In this document: positions 32,743 through 42,872 of the stretch, piece by piece | Layout: every line of letters begins with the position of its first letter | Position numbering within the stretch: position 1 is the stretch's first letter | From: Toxonevra muliebris | Taxonomy: Eukaryota; Arthropoda; Insecta; Diptera; Pallopteridae | Length of the DNA: 64,000 bases | Assembly: GCA_963691655.1 (NCBI GenBank) | Contig: OY829329.1 | Span: forward strand, 67,286,822-67,350,821 | Reading direction: 5' to 3' | The notes under the pieces: model-generated | The model's database searches: none | What the model was told of the DNA's origin: nothing | What the model saw: only the letters and a program-made list of their open reading frames with translations | Made by a program: the position numbers and the translations under genes

Positions 32743-34045
32743 CCACCTTGATTAAAAAGTTCCCGGAATTTATTCAGAAAATTAAAAATATAAGTTTATT
32801 CATCTAAATCGATATTGTCCCCTTCAAAGAAATCCCCATCAACTACAACACACTTATGCCAGCGCTTGATCCAATCTTCGAAACATTTTTTATATTCGGT
32901 TTTCGGTATGTCCATCAGTGCTTCCTGCGATTTTTCCATTACTTCCTCTCGGTTGCTGAAACGCGTTCCCCGTATTAGGTTTTTAACTCGATTGGACAGA
33001 AAGAAATCACAAGGAGCCAAATCAGGTGAATTCGGTGGCTGATGGATGGTATTTGTTGCATTTTTCGTCAAAAAATTACGAATAATGATGGCACGTGCGA
33101 CGGTGCGTTAACATGGTGCAAAATCCACGAGTTTTCTGTCCACAGTTCTGGTCTCTTTCGGCGAATTGGGTCTCATAACGCCCAAATAATACTCTTTTAT
33201 TTACTGTTTGGACTTCTGGCAAAATGATGCACTACACCGTTGTAATCTATGAAAACCGTGAGCATTGTCTTCTTTCTTGACTGAAAACGACGTGTTTTTT
33301 TTTGGTCTCAGCTCATTTGGTGAACGCCATTCACTTGCCTGATGTCTGGCTTGCGTGTCATACTCATAAACCCACGTCTCGTCTCCAGTTATGATCTTTT
33401 TTGATGAATGTGGGATCGGATTCAGCCTCGCAAATCATGTCTTTAGCGACGTCAACACGGTCTGTTTTTTGCATGAAATTGTGGTCTTTTGGCATCAACT
33501 TTGCTGCTACACGACGGAAACCCAAATCATTAACCAAAATGTCTTGAATGGATCCATAGGCAATGTTCAAGTGCTCCGCTATCTCTCTCTCTGATGGTTA
33601 ATTTGCGGTTATTGGCCAAAATTTCTTTTACTTTATCAATGTTTTCGTCGGTTTTCGATGTCGATGGTTTGCCACTGCGTTCATCATCTTCGATTGACTC
33701 ACGACCACTTTTGAACCGCTCGTGCCACTGGTAAACGACCGTTTTCTTTAGAGAATCGTTGCCGAAACACTTTTCCAACATTTCCAACATTCGCGAACCA
33801 TTAAATCCGTTTTTTATGCAAAATTTAATTCAATACAATTTAATGAAATTGTAAAAAATCGCTAACACACAGAGAGATAGATGTACTCTTGGCTACGTAG
33901 CTTTCGCAAATGTCAAGCTATGAGGCTAAGATTTAGAGGGAATATCAACAACAAATGTAACAATTTAACAGAAGAAACAGAACTCAAATCGAAACGATGG
34001 GAGCGCCACATGGTGGTTATTCCGGGAACTTTTTGATCAAGGCGG
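32743..34045 (-). mobile_element. Full-length mariner transposon (third type) with intact ends
   Basis: 1303 bp with long inverted ends: CCACCTTGATTAAAAAGTTC on the left, and on the right the inverse of CCGCCTTGATCAAAAAGTTC, continuing CCGGAAT on both sides. TA flanks are present at 32741-32742 and 34046-34047. The ends and the transposase differ from the Mos1-like, irritans-like and maT elements of this window. It abuts an RTE-like LINE fragment on its right. Confidence 0.93.
32796..33830 (-). pseudogene. Mariner transposase with Asp-to-Val change in the second catalytic position
   Basis: Minus-strand mariner transposase. From the N-terminus: FCIKNGFNGSRMLEMLEKCF (near 33830-33770), VVYQWHERFKSGRESIEDDE, KVKEILANNRKLTIRE (HTH), GSIQDILVNDLGFRRVAAKL, then ITGDETWVYEYDTQARHQ with the first Asp, a KKTMLTVF segment and HFARSPNSK. 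Around 33120-33090 the second motif reads HHVNAPSH where mariners have HHDNAPSH, so this Asp is Val. SPDLAPCDFFLSNRV holds the third Asp, and the C-terminus KKCFEDWIKRWHKCVVVDGD ends at 32796. Frameshifts occur near 33565, 33360 and 33065, and a stop near 33200. The DD34D mariner family is clear; the subfamily is uncertain. Confidence 0.86.
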
Positions 34046-34047
34046 TA

Positions 34048-34765
34048 TGTTTCTCCTCTCTGCTCAATTCACAAAAAAGGTGATTCCATTATCCGCGCCA
34101 ACTACCGTGGTGGGATAAGCCTTCTTAACATCGCCCATAAGATTCTACCGAGCATACTGTCTGAATGACTAAGACCCATCGTCAAAAACTAATTGGTCTT
34201 TATCAGTATATCAGTATAGCTTCAGGTCTGGTAAATCCACCATCAACCAGATATTCACACTACGCCAAATCCTGGAAGAGACCCGAGAAAAACAAATCCG
34301 CCGCCTTCAACAGCTCGATTAGAGATCACCTGGTATTGGTATCCCTGCAAAGCTCATTTGTCTTTGCAAAATGACACTGAACGAGACCACCAGCGCAGTG
34401 AAAATTATGACTGACCTCTCTGCGCTATTTAATATCCAAAAAAAAAGTTTCAAACAAGGTGATTTTTTATCGTACGACTTCTTCAATCTAATGCTAGAGA
34501 AAATAATTCGAGATGCGAACATCATCGACATCTCTGGCACTAACTTTTACAAGAGTGTCATGCTGCTGGCATACGCTGATGATATTAACATCATTGGCAC
34601 CAACGCGTGAGTAGTCAGTGCAGCATTCTTCAGCTTTGAGCGGGAGTCTCGTCAAGTGAGTCTAATGGTGAACGAGGACAAAACGAAATACCTTGTGTCA
34701 ACAAACAAAGAGTCACGGCGTCTTGGATAAAAATCACAAGTTCGAAGTCGTTAAGGGTTTCGTTT
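34048..34765 (+). pseudogene. RTE-like LINE reverse transcriptase, 5' part (outer element)
   Basis: A reverse transcriptase starting in the finger region: LCSIHKKGDSIIRANYRG (about 34060-34112), SLLNIAHKIL, then a more decayed stretch and, from 34371, MTLNETTSAVKIMTDLSALF, DFFNLMLEKIIRDANI and the catalytic box LLAYADDINIIGTNA (YADD at 34572-34583). A stop at 34608-34610 is followed by SAAFFSFERESRQ and MVNEDKTKYLVSTNKES. The frame is cut at 34765 by a second LINE and resumes at 35566. The motif set (IHKKGD, ANYRG, YADDI, NEDKTKY) is typical of RTE-like elements. The left end coincides with the mariner insertion at 34045, and no LINE sequence was seen beyond it. Confidence 0.84.
34752..34765 (+). 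repeat. Left target-site duplication of inner LINE
   Basis: TAAGGGTTTCGTTT, matched by TAAGGATTTTGTTT at 35552-35565 (12 of 14). It lies within the outer LINE's reading frame at VVKGFV, which resumes as KDFVYLES. Confidence 0.72.
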
Positions 34766-35551
34766 CGTTATTTCGTTGATAAATACCGTACGAATTATAT
34801 TTGAGCAATGTAACAAGTTTCGGACATCAATACACAATAAATTACTTGTGGGAAACTCTCAGCATTAAGAAAACCAAGTTTATGAACAGCGAGTATTGCA
34901 GTTTCACATCTCCTAATCTTTAACTCGAAGATGAAGATATCGAGCGTGTGCAATGTTTTACGTACCTGGGGGGCGTTGTGTAAAATAAAAGTAGTGCCGA
35001 TGAAGATGTCAGAGTTAATAAGATTAAATCTGCCTTCGGCTCGCTAAGTAATATTTGGAAGTCAAACCAAATTGCACTGAGAACGAAGTTACGAGTCTTC
35101 AATTCAAATGTGAAATCTGTTTTATACTATGGTTCTGAGACGTGGGAATGTTCTAACCGGATTGAGTCACGTATTCAGACGTTTATCAAGAAGTGTAAGA
35201 GACAGATTTTGAAAATTTGGTGGCCACATCGTATCTCTAATGAAGAATTATGGAGCCGCACAAGTTAAGCATCGACAGAAGGGGAGATTAAAAATCGAAA
35301 ATTGCGATGGATTGGCCATACTCTCCGTAAGAACCCCAACAAAATTGCACGCCAAGCTCTACGTTGGAACCCTCAAGCCTCCGACGTAATGGTGCACCAG
35401 CAAAAACCTGGCGAAGAACTATTGAAACAGAACTTAGCTCTGCCAAATATAGCTGGACTGAATAAAATATGCCGTGAAGCACCAAACCGAGTCAGATTCA
35501 GATCAGTTGTTTAGGTGCTATGCTCCACTAGGAGAAGAGGATTGCAGTAAA
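34766..35551 (+). pseudogene. Second RTE-like LINE, internally deleted, nested in the first
   Basis: It begins in the reverse transcriptase (LINTVRIIFEQCNKFRTSIH, about 34778-34840). It then jumps to the post-catalytic region (IKKTKFMNSEY, then LEDEDIERVQCFTYLGGVV), so the core with the YADD box is deleted near 34850. It continues NKIKSAFGSLSNIWKSNQIA, RVFNSNVKSVLYYGSETWEC, IQTFIKKCKRQILKIWWPHR, RKLRWIGHTLRKNPNKIARQ and ALRWNPQ, and ends near VRFRSVV (35512) and CSTRRRG. Several stops are present. It belongs to another subfamily from its host: both carry YGSETW/YGAKT- and RWIGH/RWLGH-type motifs, but the sequences differ. Confidence 0.8.
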
Positions 35552-36150
35552 TAAGGATTTTGTTTATCTTGAATCCAGTATCAACATCAACAATAATGTC
35601 AGCCTTGAGATCAAGCGAAAAATAACTCTTGCCAACAGATGTTACTACGGGCTCAGTAGGCAATTAAGAAGCAGAACCCTCTCTCGACGTACGAAAATAA
35701 CGAACTTCAAGTCTCTCATACTTCCCGTCCTAGTGTATGGCGCTAAGACGTAGGCATTGACCACCAACTAAGAGAGGCTGTTGGGAACATTCGAGAGGAA
35801 GATACTCCGCCGCAAGATCTATGATCCAGTGTGCGGGGACGATGTGTATCGTATAAGATAGAACCATGAGCTGTACGCCAACATCGACGCAGTCAAGCGA
35901 ATAAAAATCCAGCGGTTTCGCTGGCTGGGTCATGTTGGGCGAATGGAAGAAAGTGCTCTGGCTAGAAGGGTGTTTTATTTGAGTCACGGAGTTGGAACGC
36001 GCAGAAGAAGACGACGTAATCTCCTTTGGAAAGACCAGCTACAGGGGGGGCCCTGACTGCACTTGGCCTTACTAACTGTCGTTGGCGAGGCTTTATAGAG
36101 GCGGCCAAAACTAATCATCGCATGTAGACCCAACTAAGGAAGTATTAAGT
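35552..36150 (+). pseudogene. RTE-like LINE, 3' part (outer element)
   Basis: Continuation of the 34048-34765 frame: DFVYLESSININNNVSLEIK, ITLANRCYYGLSRQLRSRTL, SLILPVLVYGAKT, FERKILRRKIYDPV, IKIQRFRWLGHVGRMEESAL and RRRRRNLLWKDQLQ. In-frame stops occur near 35748, 35770 and 35860. The 3' end falls at CTAAGGAAGTATTAAGTAAT (about 36130-36150), a decayed form of the AAGTAAG-type tail of RTE elements. Confidence 0.82.
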
Positions 36151-36850
36151 AATATGTTTCTCATGCGTTTTTTAAAAGTATTGTCTAAACTAAAAATCTT
36201 TTTTACATCGCAAATTAAACATTAGCTGTGTTTTATTCCCCAGCTAGTTTAACTTGTGCGAATAAAACGACCAAGTTGTTAAGTCTCTTCTTCGCTATAT
36301 TGTTATTCACAATAAAACTGCTCAGCAACTGGAGGTGAAATATTTTTATGGATCCCAGTCATTGCGCTTAATCGTGAGCATTGCTTTTTAGTTTTTACCC
36401 TTTATAAGAATATTTAACGATGATTTTAACTTATTGTCACCGGCAAAATTTTAGATTCTTTTCCTTTTTTGTTTTTTTTTTTTTTTTTTTTTTTTTGCCA
36501 AACTGTCATGCTTCTTCTTTCACTTATGGCAGTTCACCATAGAATTTGTTAACTACTTGTTGCTAAATGTTGCTTAACTACTTGTTAAGTATACACAACA
36601 GCTATAATTAAACGTGTTATCTCTGCCTCTTTGTTGTTGTTTCACTTACAATTATCGCTACTAGTTAAACGTAACTAGAAGCTAGTGGCGAATAAAACGC
36701 AGCTATTTTAAGGTTAGTTCAATTAAGAACTTATGTATTCGATGGTTTATTTCCTTCCTCCTCAACACAATATGCCTACAAGAAAGGTAAATCTATAGAA
36801 ATGGCGCTACACTCGCCTCATTGAACTTATGAAAAAACCCATCTGGGATA
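36151..36850. other. Unassigned AT-rich DNA
   Basis: No gene is supported. A T run is at 36471-36496. Confidence 0.55.
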
Positions 36851-36859
36851 AAAAGTTTG

Positions 36860-37024
36860 TATTTGAAGGTCTTCATAGATATAACTGCTAACGGTTTTAC
36901 AGCAGCCCTGGCTGATCTGGGCGTTGATTCTAATATGGTTGCCCTGATTGAGATCGGTTTGGGAACCTGCACTTTAAGCAGACAGATCTGCAGAGGTACT
37001 ACCCAAGGGGGAGTGCTTTGAACA
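36860..37024 (+). pseudogene. Small LINE reverse transcriptase fragment
   Basis: Reads FTAALADLGVDSNMVALIEI then GLGTCTLSRQICRGTTQGGV-L, matching the region up to the RGTPQGGVLSPLL box of I/R1/Loa-type reverse transcriptases. The upstream IDITANG may be the remnant of the preceding RT motif. Homology stops within a few codons after the GGVL box. It does not match the other LINEs in the window. Confidence 0.7.
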
Positions 37025-38859
37025 CTTCTCTAAGACAACATTTTCGACTTTACGCTACATGTACATACTTGCGCTTAATGTGCATGCATGCTTTGGGTTT
37101 ATATTTGAACACTATTGTTCAGTTGTGCTCTTGATAAAAAAAAAAAAAAATTTAAATCAAGGAAAAATTATTTTTCGATTAGAATGCTACTCACAGAAAG
37201 AGAAAATGTAAACCTATTGCCTAAGCATAACAAATACGTCAGTCCCTGAACATGTGACAACAAAAATATTACATACATAGATCGGTCCGCATGCGAATTT
37301 TACATGTGCATTCAAAATTCAATTATAAATAATATTTAACTCTCAGTGAAAATCTTTGATGAAATTTTGTGAAGATAACAAAAGAAAATACACAAAATGC
37401 TAATACTCGCCAGTAATGTAAATATAAATATTTGTAAATATATTGCTGCAAAATATCCTAATATATTTTGTTATGTTCCCAAAAGACTAATCAGCTTTTA
37501 ACTTCGTAATAATATTTATTTGTATTGCAATTTGTAAGCAACAGATCTAAGTTAGTGTAACATCATTAATGAGATGAGATAACAAATAAATATTGCACGT
37601 TGCTCGTAATGTTTTTGTAAACTGGAACTTTGAATATAGAATTAACTAAAATTTAAGCATTTACAACAAGTGAAATTACTGCACATTTAATGAGAAATTA
37701 TTTGCATACATACATGCATCTAAGTTAAAATAGCCTAAAGTTAGTTGAGCAACAACAACAACAACAACAACAATAGCATCCAAAGAACATGATGTAATTG
37801 TAAATTTATGTACCATGTAGCCAACACAAATATTTGAATAGAGAATATTTTAGAATGGAATAATTAAATAAAAACACATACACACACTACACATACACAC
37901 ACACATACATACATACAAACATATATATGTAGTCGTATTCGTTTAGATGTAAACATAAAATGATTTCATACAAAGCAAAAACGCCTTGAGCCCATATGAA
38001 CATGCACACACACACACACACACACACGCACATATATACGATACAAATACAAAAGAAGCATTTATTTTGCTATGCCTTGCATATGTATGTATGTGTATAC
38101 AAAAATTTCTCTTTATATGTTTGCATGCATGTTTGTGTATACAAAAGGCGCCATTCTTACACCTACTTACATATGTACACAAATTAGAAGCGTTAACCGC
38201 ACATACATATACGCACATACATTCATACACTTCTATACACGTAGGTAATATACACACACATACAAACACTAAAATGCAATGAGCAAGAAACTGAGTATTA
38301 ACACCAACAAAACACGAATACTAACGCTAATATCAACATACAAAACTCATTCACACACACGCACACACACATACACACCTGCCATATACACATTTACATA
38401 TATACCCTAAAGCTAAGGCATCTACCACCACCGCATGCAATTAAGGGGCTACCAATATTCCACACAATAGCAGAGCAGTAGGAGCTAACATAAAACAAAA
38501 GTGTGTCCGCAAATTCAGTTCCAGTACTCGTCGAATACTCGTGGTTTACTGTGTACGGTTAATGTAGAAAGTTGAACAAAAACAAAAACTTACAAAATTT
38601 CTGTGAATTATTTTGCATAGAATTGTTGAAAGCTGAAAATCACTTAAGGAATCAGGTTTTAGAATATTTTCTTGAAATTAAATAGAGGTTTCGGAAGAGA
38701 AAGCCAGAATTCCTATTTGAACACCCAGGAACTAAAAATTCTCGAGCAGGTAAAATAACACATAAATAAGTATGCAGAGGGTTCAGTGGATGAGGGTTCA
38801 GCTGTGCGCCTTGACCTTTTTGAATAGGAAAATGTGTGAAAAAAACCGAAAACTCCAAG
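37025..38859. other. AT-rich non-coding DNA with CA and ACAT microsatellites
   Basis: No gene is supported. A CAA run lies at 37750-37773, CA and CATA runs at 37875-37930, 38005-38030 and 38345-38385, and ATATGTATG-type repeats around 38080-38240. Open frames on both strands at 37940-38280 are Cys/Val/Thr/His-rich microsatellite products. Confidence 0.65.
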
Positions 38860-39130
38860 TACAAGGGTGTTCAAATATGAGTTCTGATTGTAGGATAAAC
38901 AAAAATGTTAATTTTCTAACTGCTTAAATCTAAATTATGAACGAAAATGTTTAGTATTTGAGTGTTCAAATATGAAGTTTGTTGTTGTTTGAACACGTGC
39001 ATATGCATAGAGATCAATAACATTTTCTAAATTGGTGTTCAAATAACGACTTTGATGTTCTTTAACAGGTACATGTATGAAAAAATTTCAAATGGTTAGT
39101 ACTTGAACACTCATGTACTGAACATTCTGG
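38860..39130 (+). repeat. Diverged short tandem repeat with GTGTTCAAATA motif
   Basis: GTGTTCAAATATGA at about 38867 and 38962 and GTGTTCAAATAACGA at about 39042, each followed by a TGTT-rich segment and an ACATGTA/GTGCATA-like block. The spacing is 80-95 bp. Three poor copies. Confidence 0.45.
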
Positions 39131-39884
39131 TCTCGACTAAGCAAGTATGAGCATGCACTTGTGAAATGTTTTATAACTGTGTTCATTATATGCTGTTCAA
39201 AAGTGTTCAAAGCTTACCCACGACTGAAATCATTTTTTTCTTTAAAAAAAGTATTTGTGGTCGAATATATATAATCGAATTTTTGTGAATCCGAACTTGC
39301 TCCTTCTTGGATACGTTAGAAACTGTTTCTTAAATAAATACAGTTATGTTCATAAAAATAGCAGCGGCATTGCAAGCAAACGAGAAATCTTAAACTACGA
39401 GTATCGTTCAAGTAAATTCGCATATAAATCGTTTCATTGTACCGAAATCGAATAAATCGATTTAAAACTTTTGGGGCGATCTTAGAAAATCAATTCTTAT
39501 AATGAAATTGAACATTTCAGGGAAACTTTAGGCAGGAGTGAATGCGGCAAAGTAGACATGTCATGTAAAGGTAGCCACAGGATTTTTCCGGAAAGGTTCC
39601 AACTCACTTTTACCAGAATACTATTTCTCAAGCGCTGCTATTTTATGAACAATTTGCGATTTTTACGCAAATTTAAAAACAAAAATTTTTTATGTTTTGG
39701 ATACCGAAAACTTCAAGGTGTAATTTCCAACTAAATTTTTTATTGTAATACTAGCTCCGGTCCGCTGACATTTTATCACAGTCCATAATGCGTAATTTTA
39801 TCACACAAAAAAAAAACACCTCGAGCAAGTAAAAAAAGTTGTAAAAAAAGTGTTAAGCAAGTAGTAAAAAAGTATTAACAAGGT

Positions 39885-40450
39885 CATTGTACAAAATCCC
39901 AGTACTGGGCTGTACATATATGGTTTTAGAGATATACCGTACTACAAAAAGTTCCTGAGATATCTCGTCATAAATATTCAGGTTGTATGAGAGGTGCCAT
40001 GCCCACTTGATATTAAGAACTCACACTCCTCTATAACCTCGGTATTGATAAATCATACTTGCATACCAAATCGTAGTTCCGTACTACAAATGCTTTCTGA
40101 GATATCTTATAATGAATATTGGGGTCATATGGGAGGTGCCACACCTCCCTTTCCAATCCCATCCAAATCATTTCTGTAGTATGGTATGACCCAACAACGT
40201 CGTTGTACGAAATTTCCATACTATATTGTGTATGGTTCGAGAGTTATACTTAAATAAGCTTATGATTTATATGGGAGGTACCACGCCCACTTTTCCAAAC
40301 CCATCCTAATTTTTTTCACAGATTGCCGTGAACAAATATTACTTTCGTGCCAAATCTTAGCACCGTACTACAGACAGTTCTTGAGATCAAAATTCAGATT
40401 TGTATGGCATGTACCACGCCCACTTCTCCAATCCTCATTATAAATGTTGA
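39885..40450 (+). repeat. 142-bp tandem repeat, four diverged copies
   Basis: GTACCACGCCCACTT-like blocks recur at about 39990, 40132, 40274 and 40408. CCGTACTACAAA-AGTT-CTGAGATATC-like blocks recur at about 39937, 40079, 40222 and 40365. The spacing is close to 142 bp. Order in each unit: ATACTTGCATACCAAAT, CCGTACTACAAA, CTGAGATATC, ATATGGGAGGTGCCACGCCC, CTTTTCCAAACCCATCC. The copies have diverged strongly. Confidence 0.78.
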
Positions 40451-40553
40451 TGTGCACTTCAAGTCTCATAACAAATACATTGTGTAAGTTTCAGCTCAAT
40501 CGGATGTTTAGTTTTTTTGAGTTTATCGCCGTCAAACGAATTTTTATATATTA

Positions 40554-40742
40554 CACGCTCGGAGGAAAATTGAAGCATAAAATTTATTAGAGGAAAGGTG
40601 AAGTATAAAATTTCATAAACCCTAAACGAAATCTCATTCGGCTTTGCCTCTTGGATTTCGTATGTTTGCGTAAGTCGCCAAGTAACAGTAACAGCTCTTT
40701 CCTCTAGTAAATTTTATGCGTCGCTTTTCCTCTGAGCGCGTC
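40554..40742. mobile_element. Short inverted-repeat element (MITE), about 190 bp
   Basis: The left arm CACGCTCGGAGGAAAATTGA, then AGCATAAAATTTATTAGAGG, mirrors the right arm, whose reverse complement is GACGCGCTCAGAGGAAAAGC followed by GACGCATAAAATTTACTAGA. The arms are about 45-50 bp. The left arm also contains a direct repeat (GAGGAAA-TGAAG-ATAAAATTT twice). No coding capacity. TA-rich flanks (TATATTA and CATATAA) are present, but an exact duplication is not certain. Confidence 0.68.
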
Positions 40743-40808
40743 ATATAAAGATCGGTATAAAAAATTTTCTTCAACATCTCTCGCCACTGTTATTTTTATG
40801 AACACAAT

Positions 40809-42870
40809 TCCTTATTTTAAATTTATAATTGCTTTAATTGCATTTACAGATTTTCGCAAATTATTTTTTGGTTTTTAGCAAACACAAATATATTTTTACC
40901 ACAGTGCAATGGTGTTTTTTTTTTTTCTCATTTGCACCATATAGAGTAGAGTCACTTTACTCACATTACTAACAGAGAGCGGGCTGGCTCTTTGTGTACC
41001 CAAATGTATGTGTGTACGTGTGCGTGTGGGTTTGCTTTTATTATTACATATTATTTTGGCATTCTAATTTGAATTTTACTTAGTTGGCTTCAACTCAATT
41101 GAATTTTGAAGCTTTCACTCATTCGTACTCTCTCACTCTCATATCCTCTCTCTTTGTTGCGGCTACAAATGCAGCCACTAAGAACATTATAGCACCGGCA
41201 TCATCATCATCATCATCGTCAATAACACTAAACTATGCATACCAACTCACAAAAAATATAAAAAAAAAAATAACAAAAAAACTATTACCATGAACTTTTT
41301 CAATTGTGTTAATGTTGTTTTTATGTTATTCACACAAACATATGAACACATATATTCAAAAAAAAAAAAAAAAACCTTATATTTTCAGGAATTTCGTTAT
41401 GTTTTATGCATGCCCAGCATATTCTTTTGCTATGCTTCTACTCCTGCACAGGCTACACTCAATCTCTTCTTGGTTTCCCTTTACAAATTCATCATATTTG
41501 CATCTAGGTTTTTCTTTATATTTCTCTTTCTCTCTTTTGCTCGAAAGAATGAACGAACTTTTATTTGAAGCGGAAGAATATTTTTTTAAGGATTCATTTC
41601 TATGTTTTTTTTTTTTTTGTGTTATATTTTTTTAATATTTGTTAAATTCATTTAGATTTTTTTCTTTCAGTTTTGACTAGTAGTTTTTTTTACTTGGGTG
41701 TAAGTCGAGTAGAAAATGCGATTTTCTTGTTTTCTCTCTTGTGCATTTTTTTTTTCTTTTTTGAGTTTCATTTTTGTTATTGTTTTGTTCGGTTGCTCTT
41801 GCACACTTCACAATGCAGATTCGGATTTTAAAATGCTGTACAGTTACATAGTCATGGTTCTTTTTTGTTACTCTCACTCTCTTCTTCTTGTTGTTGTTAT
41901 TGTAGTTGTTAATATTCATTCATTTTTTCCTTGGTCTCCCATTATGTCGTTGTTGTATGCTGCCCAATTATACTGTTGGTTTTTTGTTTTTTTTTTTTTT
42001 TGGCTTGCACACAAAACTCTTGATTGACGCATGACATTTAAATAGGAAATTAAATTCCACACAAAAAAACACACAGTACATATACCTTAAGGATTTTATA
42101 AGAGCAAACACAAACAACAAATGTAGCAACAAAATATATGCAAATGTCGAGGGAGTAGTGTATTGTAGTGCAGGTTGCTTTTGTGTGATGTTGTTTTTGT
42201 TGCAGCACTATAGCATTTAGAGGCTATGGAAAATTCATACACAAATTACCTAAATGCTTGTTAAAAAAAAAAATCTCAAAAACAAAAGATTTGAAGTCAA
42301 TATTTTGAATATTTTGTGTATGATTTCATGTGCTTTTTTTTTTTTGAGTATGCATGTGTTTTTGTTTGTGTCTTTATTTGTGTTTATACTTTTATGCCAA
42401 TCTTACTACTAATTAAGATCTATGAAAGTTTCCTTTGGCAAAATGCCCAAAGCAACTAAAAAAATTTAAATTTTGTGAAAAAATGTTTTGTATACTTGAA
42501 AAACTTATTGCCTCTTTATATTTTGCTTTGATGTGATGTAGTTAAGTTAAACTCAAATAGAAAAAGTTATGAGGATTAGTTGTTATGAAAATCATAACAA
42601 AAATAAGTATACAGAATAGTTGTGGTAAGTTCATTTCAACATCTTTATATAGTGAATAAATTTTTTTATTTATCCTGTAATTCTCGATTACGATTTCAAA
42701 TTTAAGTAACTTATATAGGATGTTGAAATGGTTATAAAAGAAATCATCACTAAGAACACTGATGACGAATCGTGGCGGATTCCGAAACGGCCATATGATT
42801 TGCATGTCCTAGGTATACGTAACTTTGTCACTTTAAAAAATTAAGTCATGTACATGAACTAAACAACATA
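40809..42870. other. AT-rich non-coding DNA
   Basis: No gene is supported. T and A runs dominate, with a CAT run near 41198-41217. Overlapping open frames at 41084-42027 on both strands are Phe/Ser/Leu or Lys/Asn-rich and have no domain. Confidence 0.6.
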
Positions 42871-42872
42871 TA

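Larger units (their letters stand above)
39341..40808. mobile_element. Candidate non-autonomous Tc1-like element with internal repeats
   Basis: The left end after a TA (39339-39340) is CAGTTATGTTCATAAAAATA then GCAGCGGC. Near 40780-40808 the inverse of GTGTTCATAAAAATAACAGT followed by GGC is found, matching the left end at most positions. A further inverse copy, GCTGCTATTTTATGAACA, is at 39636-39654. No transposase is seen between. The outer pair would enclose 1.47 kb, including the 142-bp array and a MITE. Alternatively, the 39341-39655 pair is a ~315-bp MITE and the right copy is separate. The right-hand TA is not clear. Confidence 0.45.

Noticed and set aside
37940..38282. Open frames on both strands of about 100 codons
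   Set aside because: They lie over CA, CATA and ATGT microsatellites; Cys/Val/Thr/His repeats are expected from the composition.
41084..42027. Several overlapping open frames of 70-109 codons
   Set aside because: T-rich DNA gives Phe/Leu frames and the opposite strand gives Lys/Asn frames; no domain and mutual overlap.
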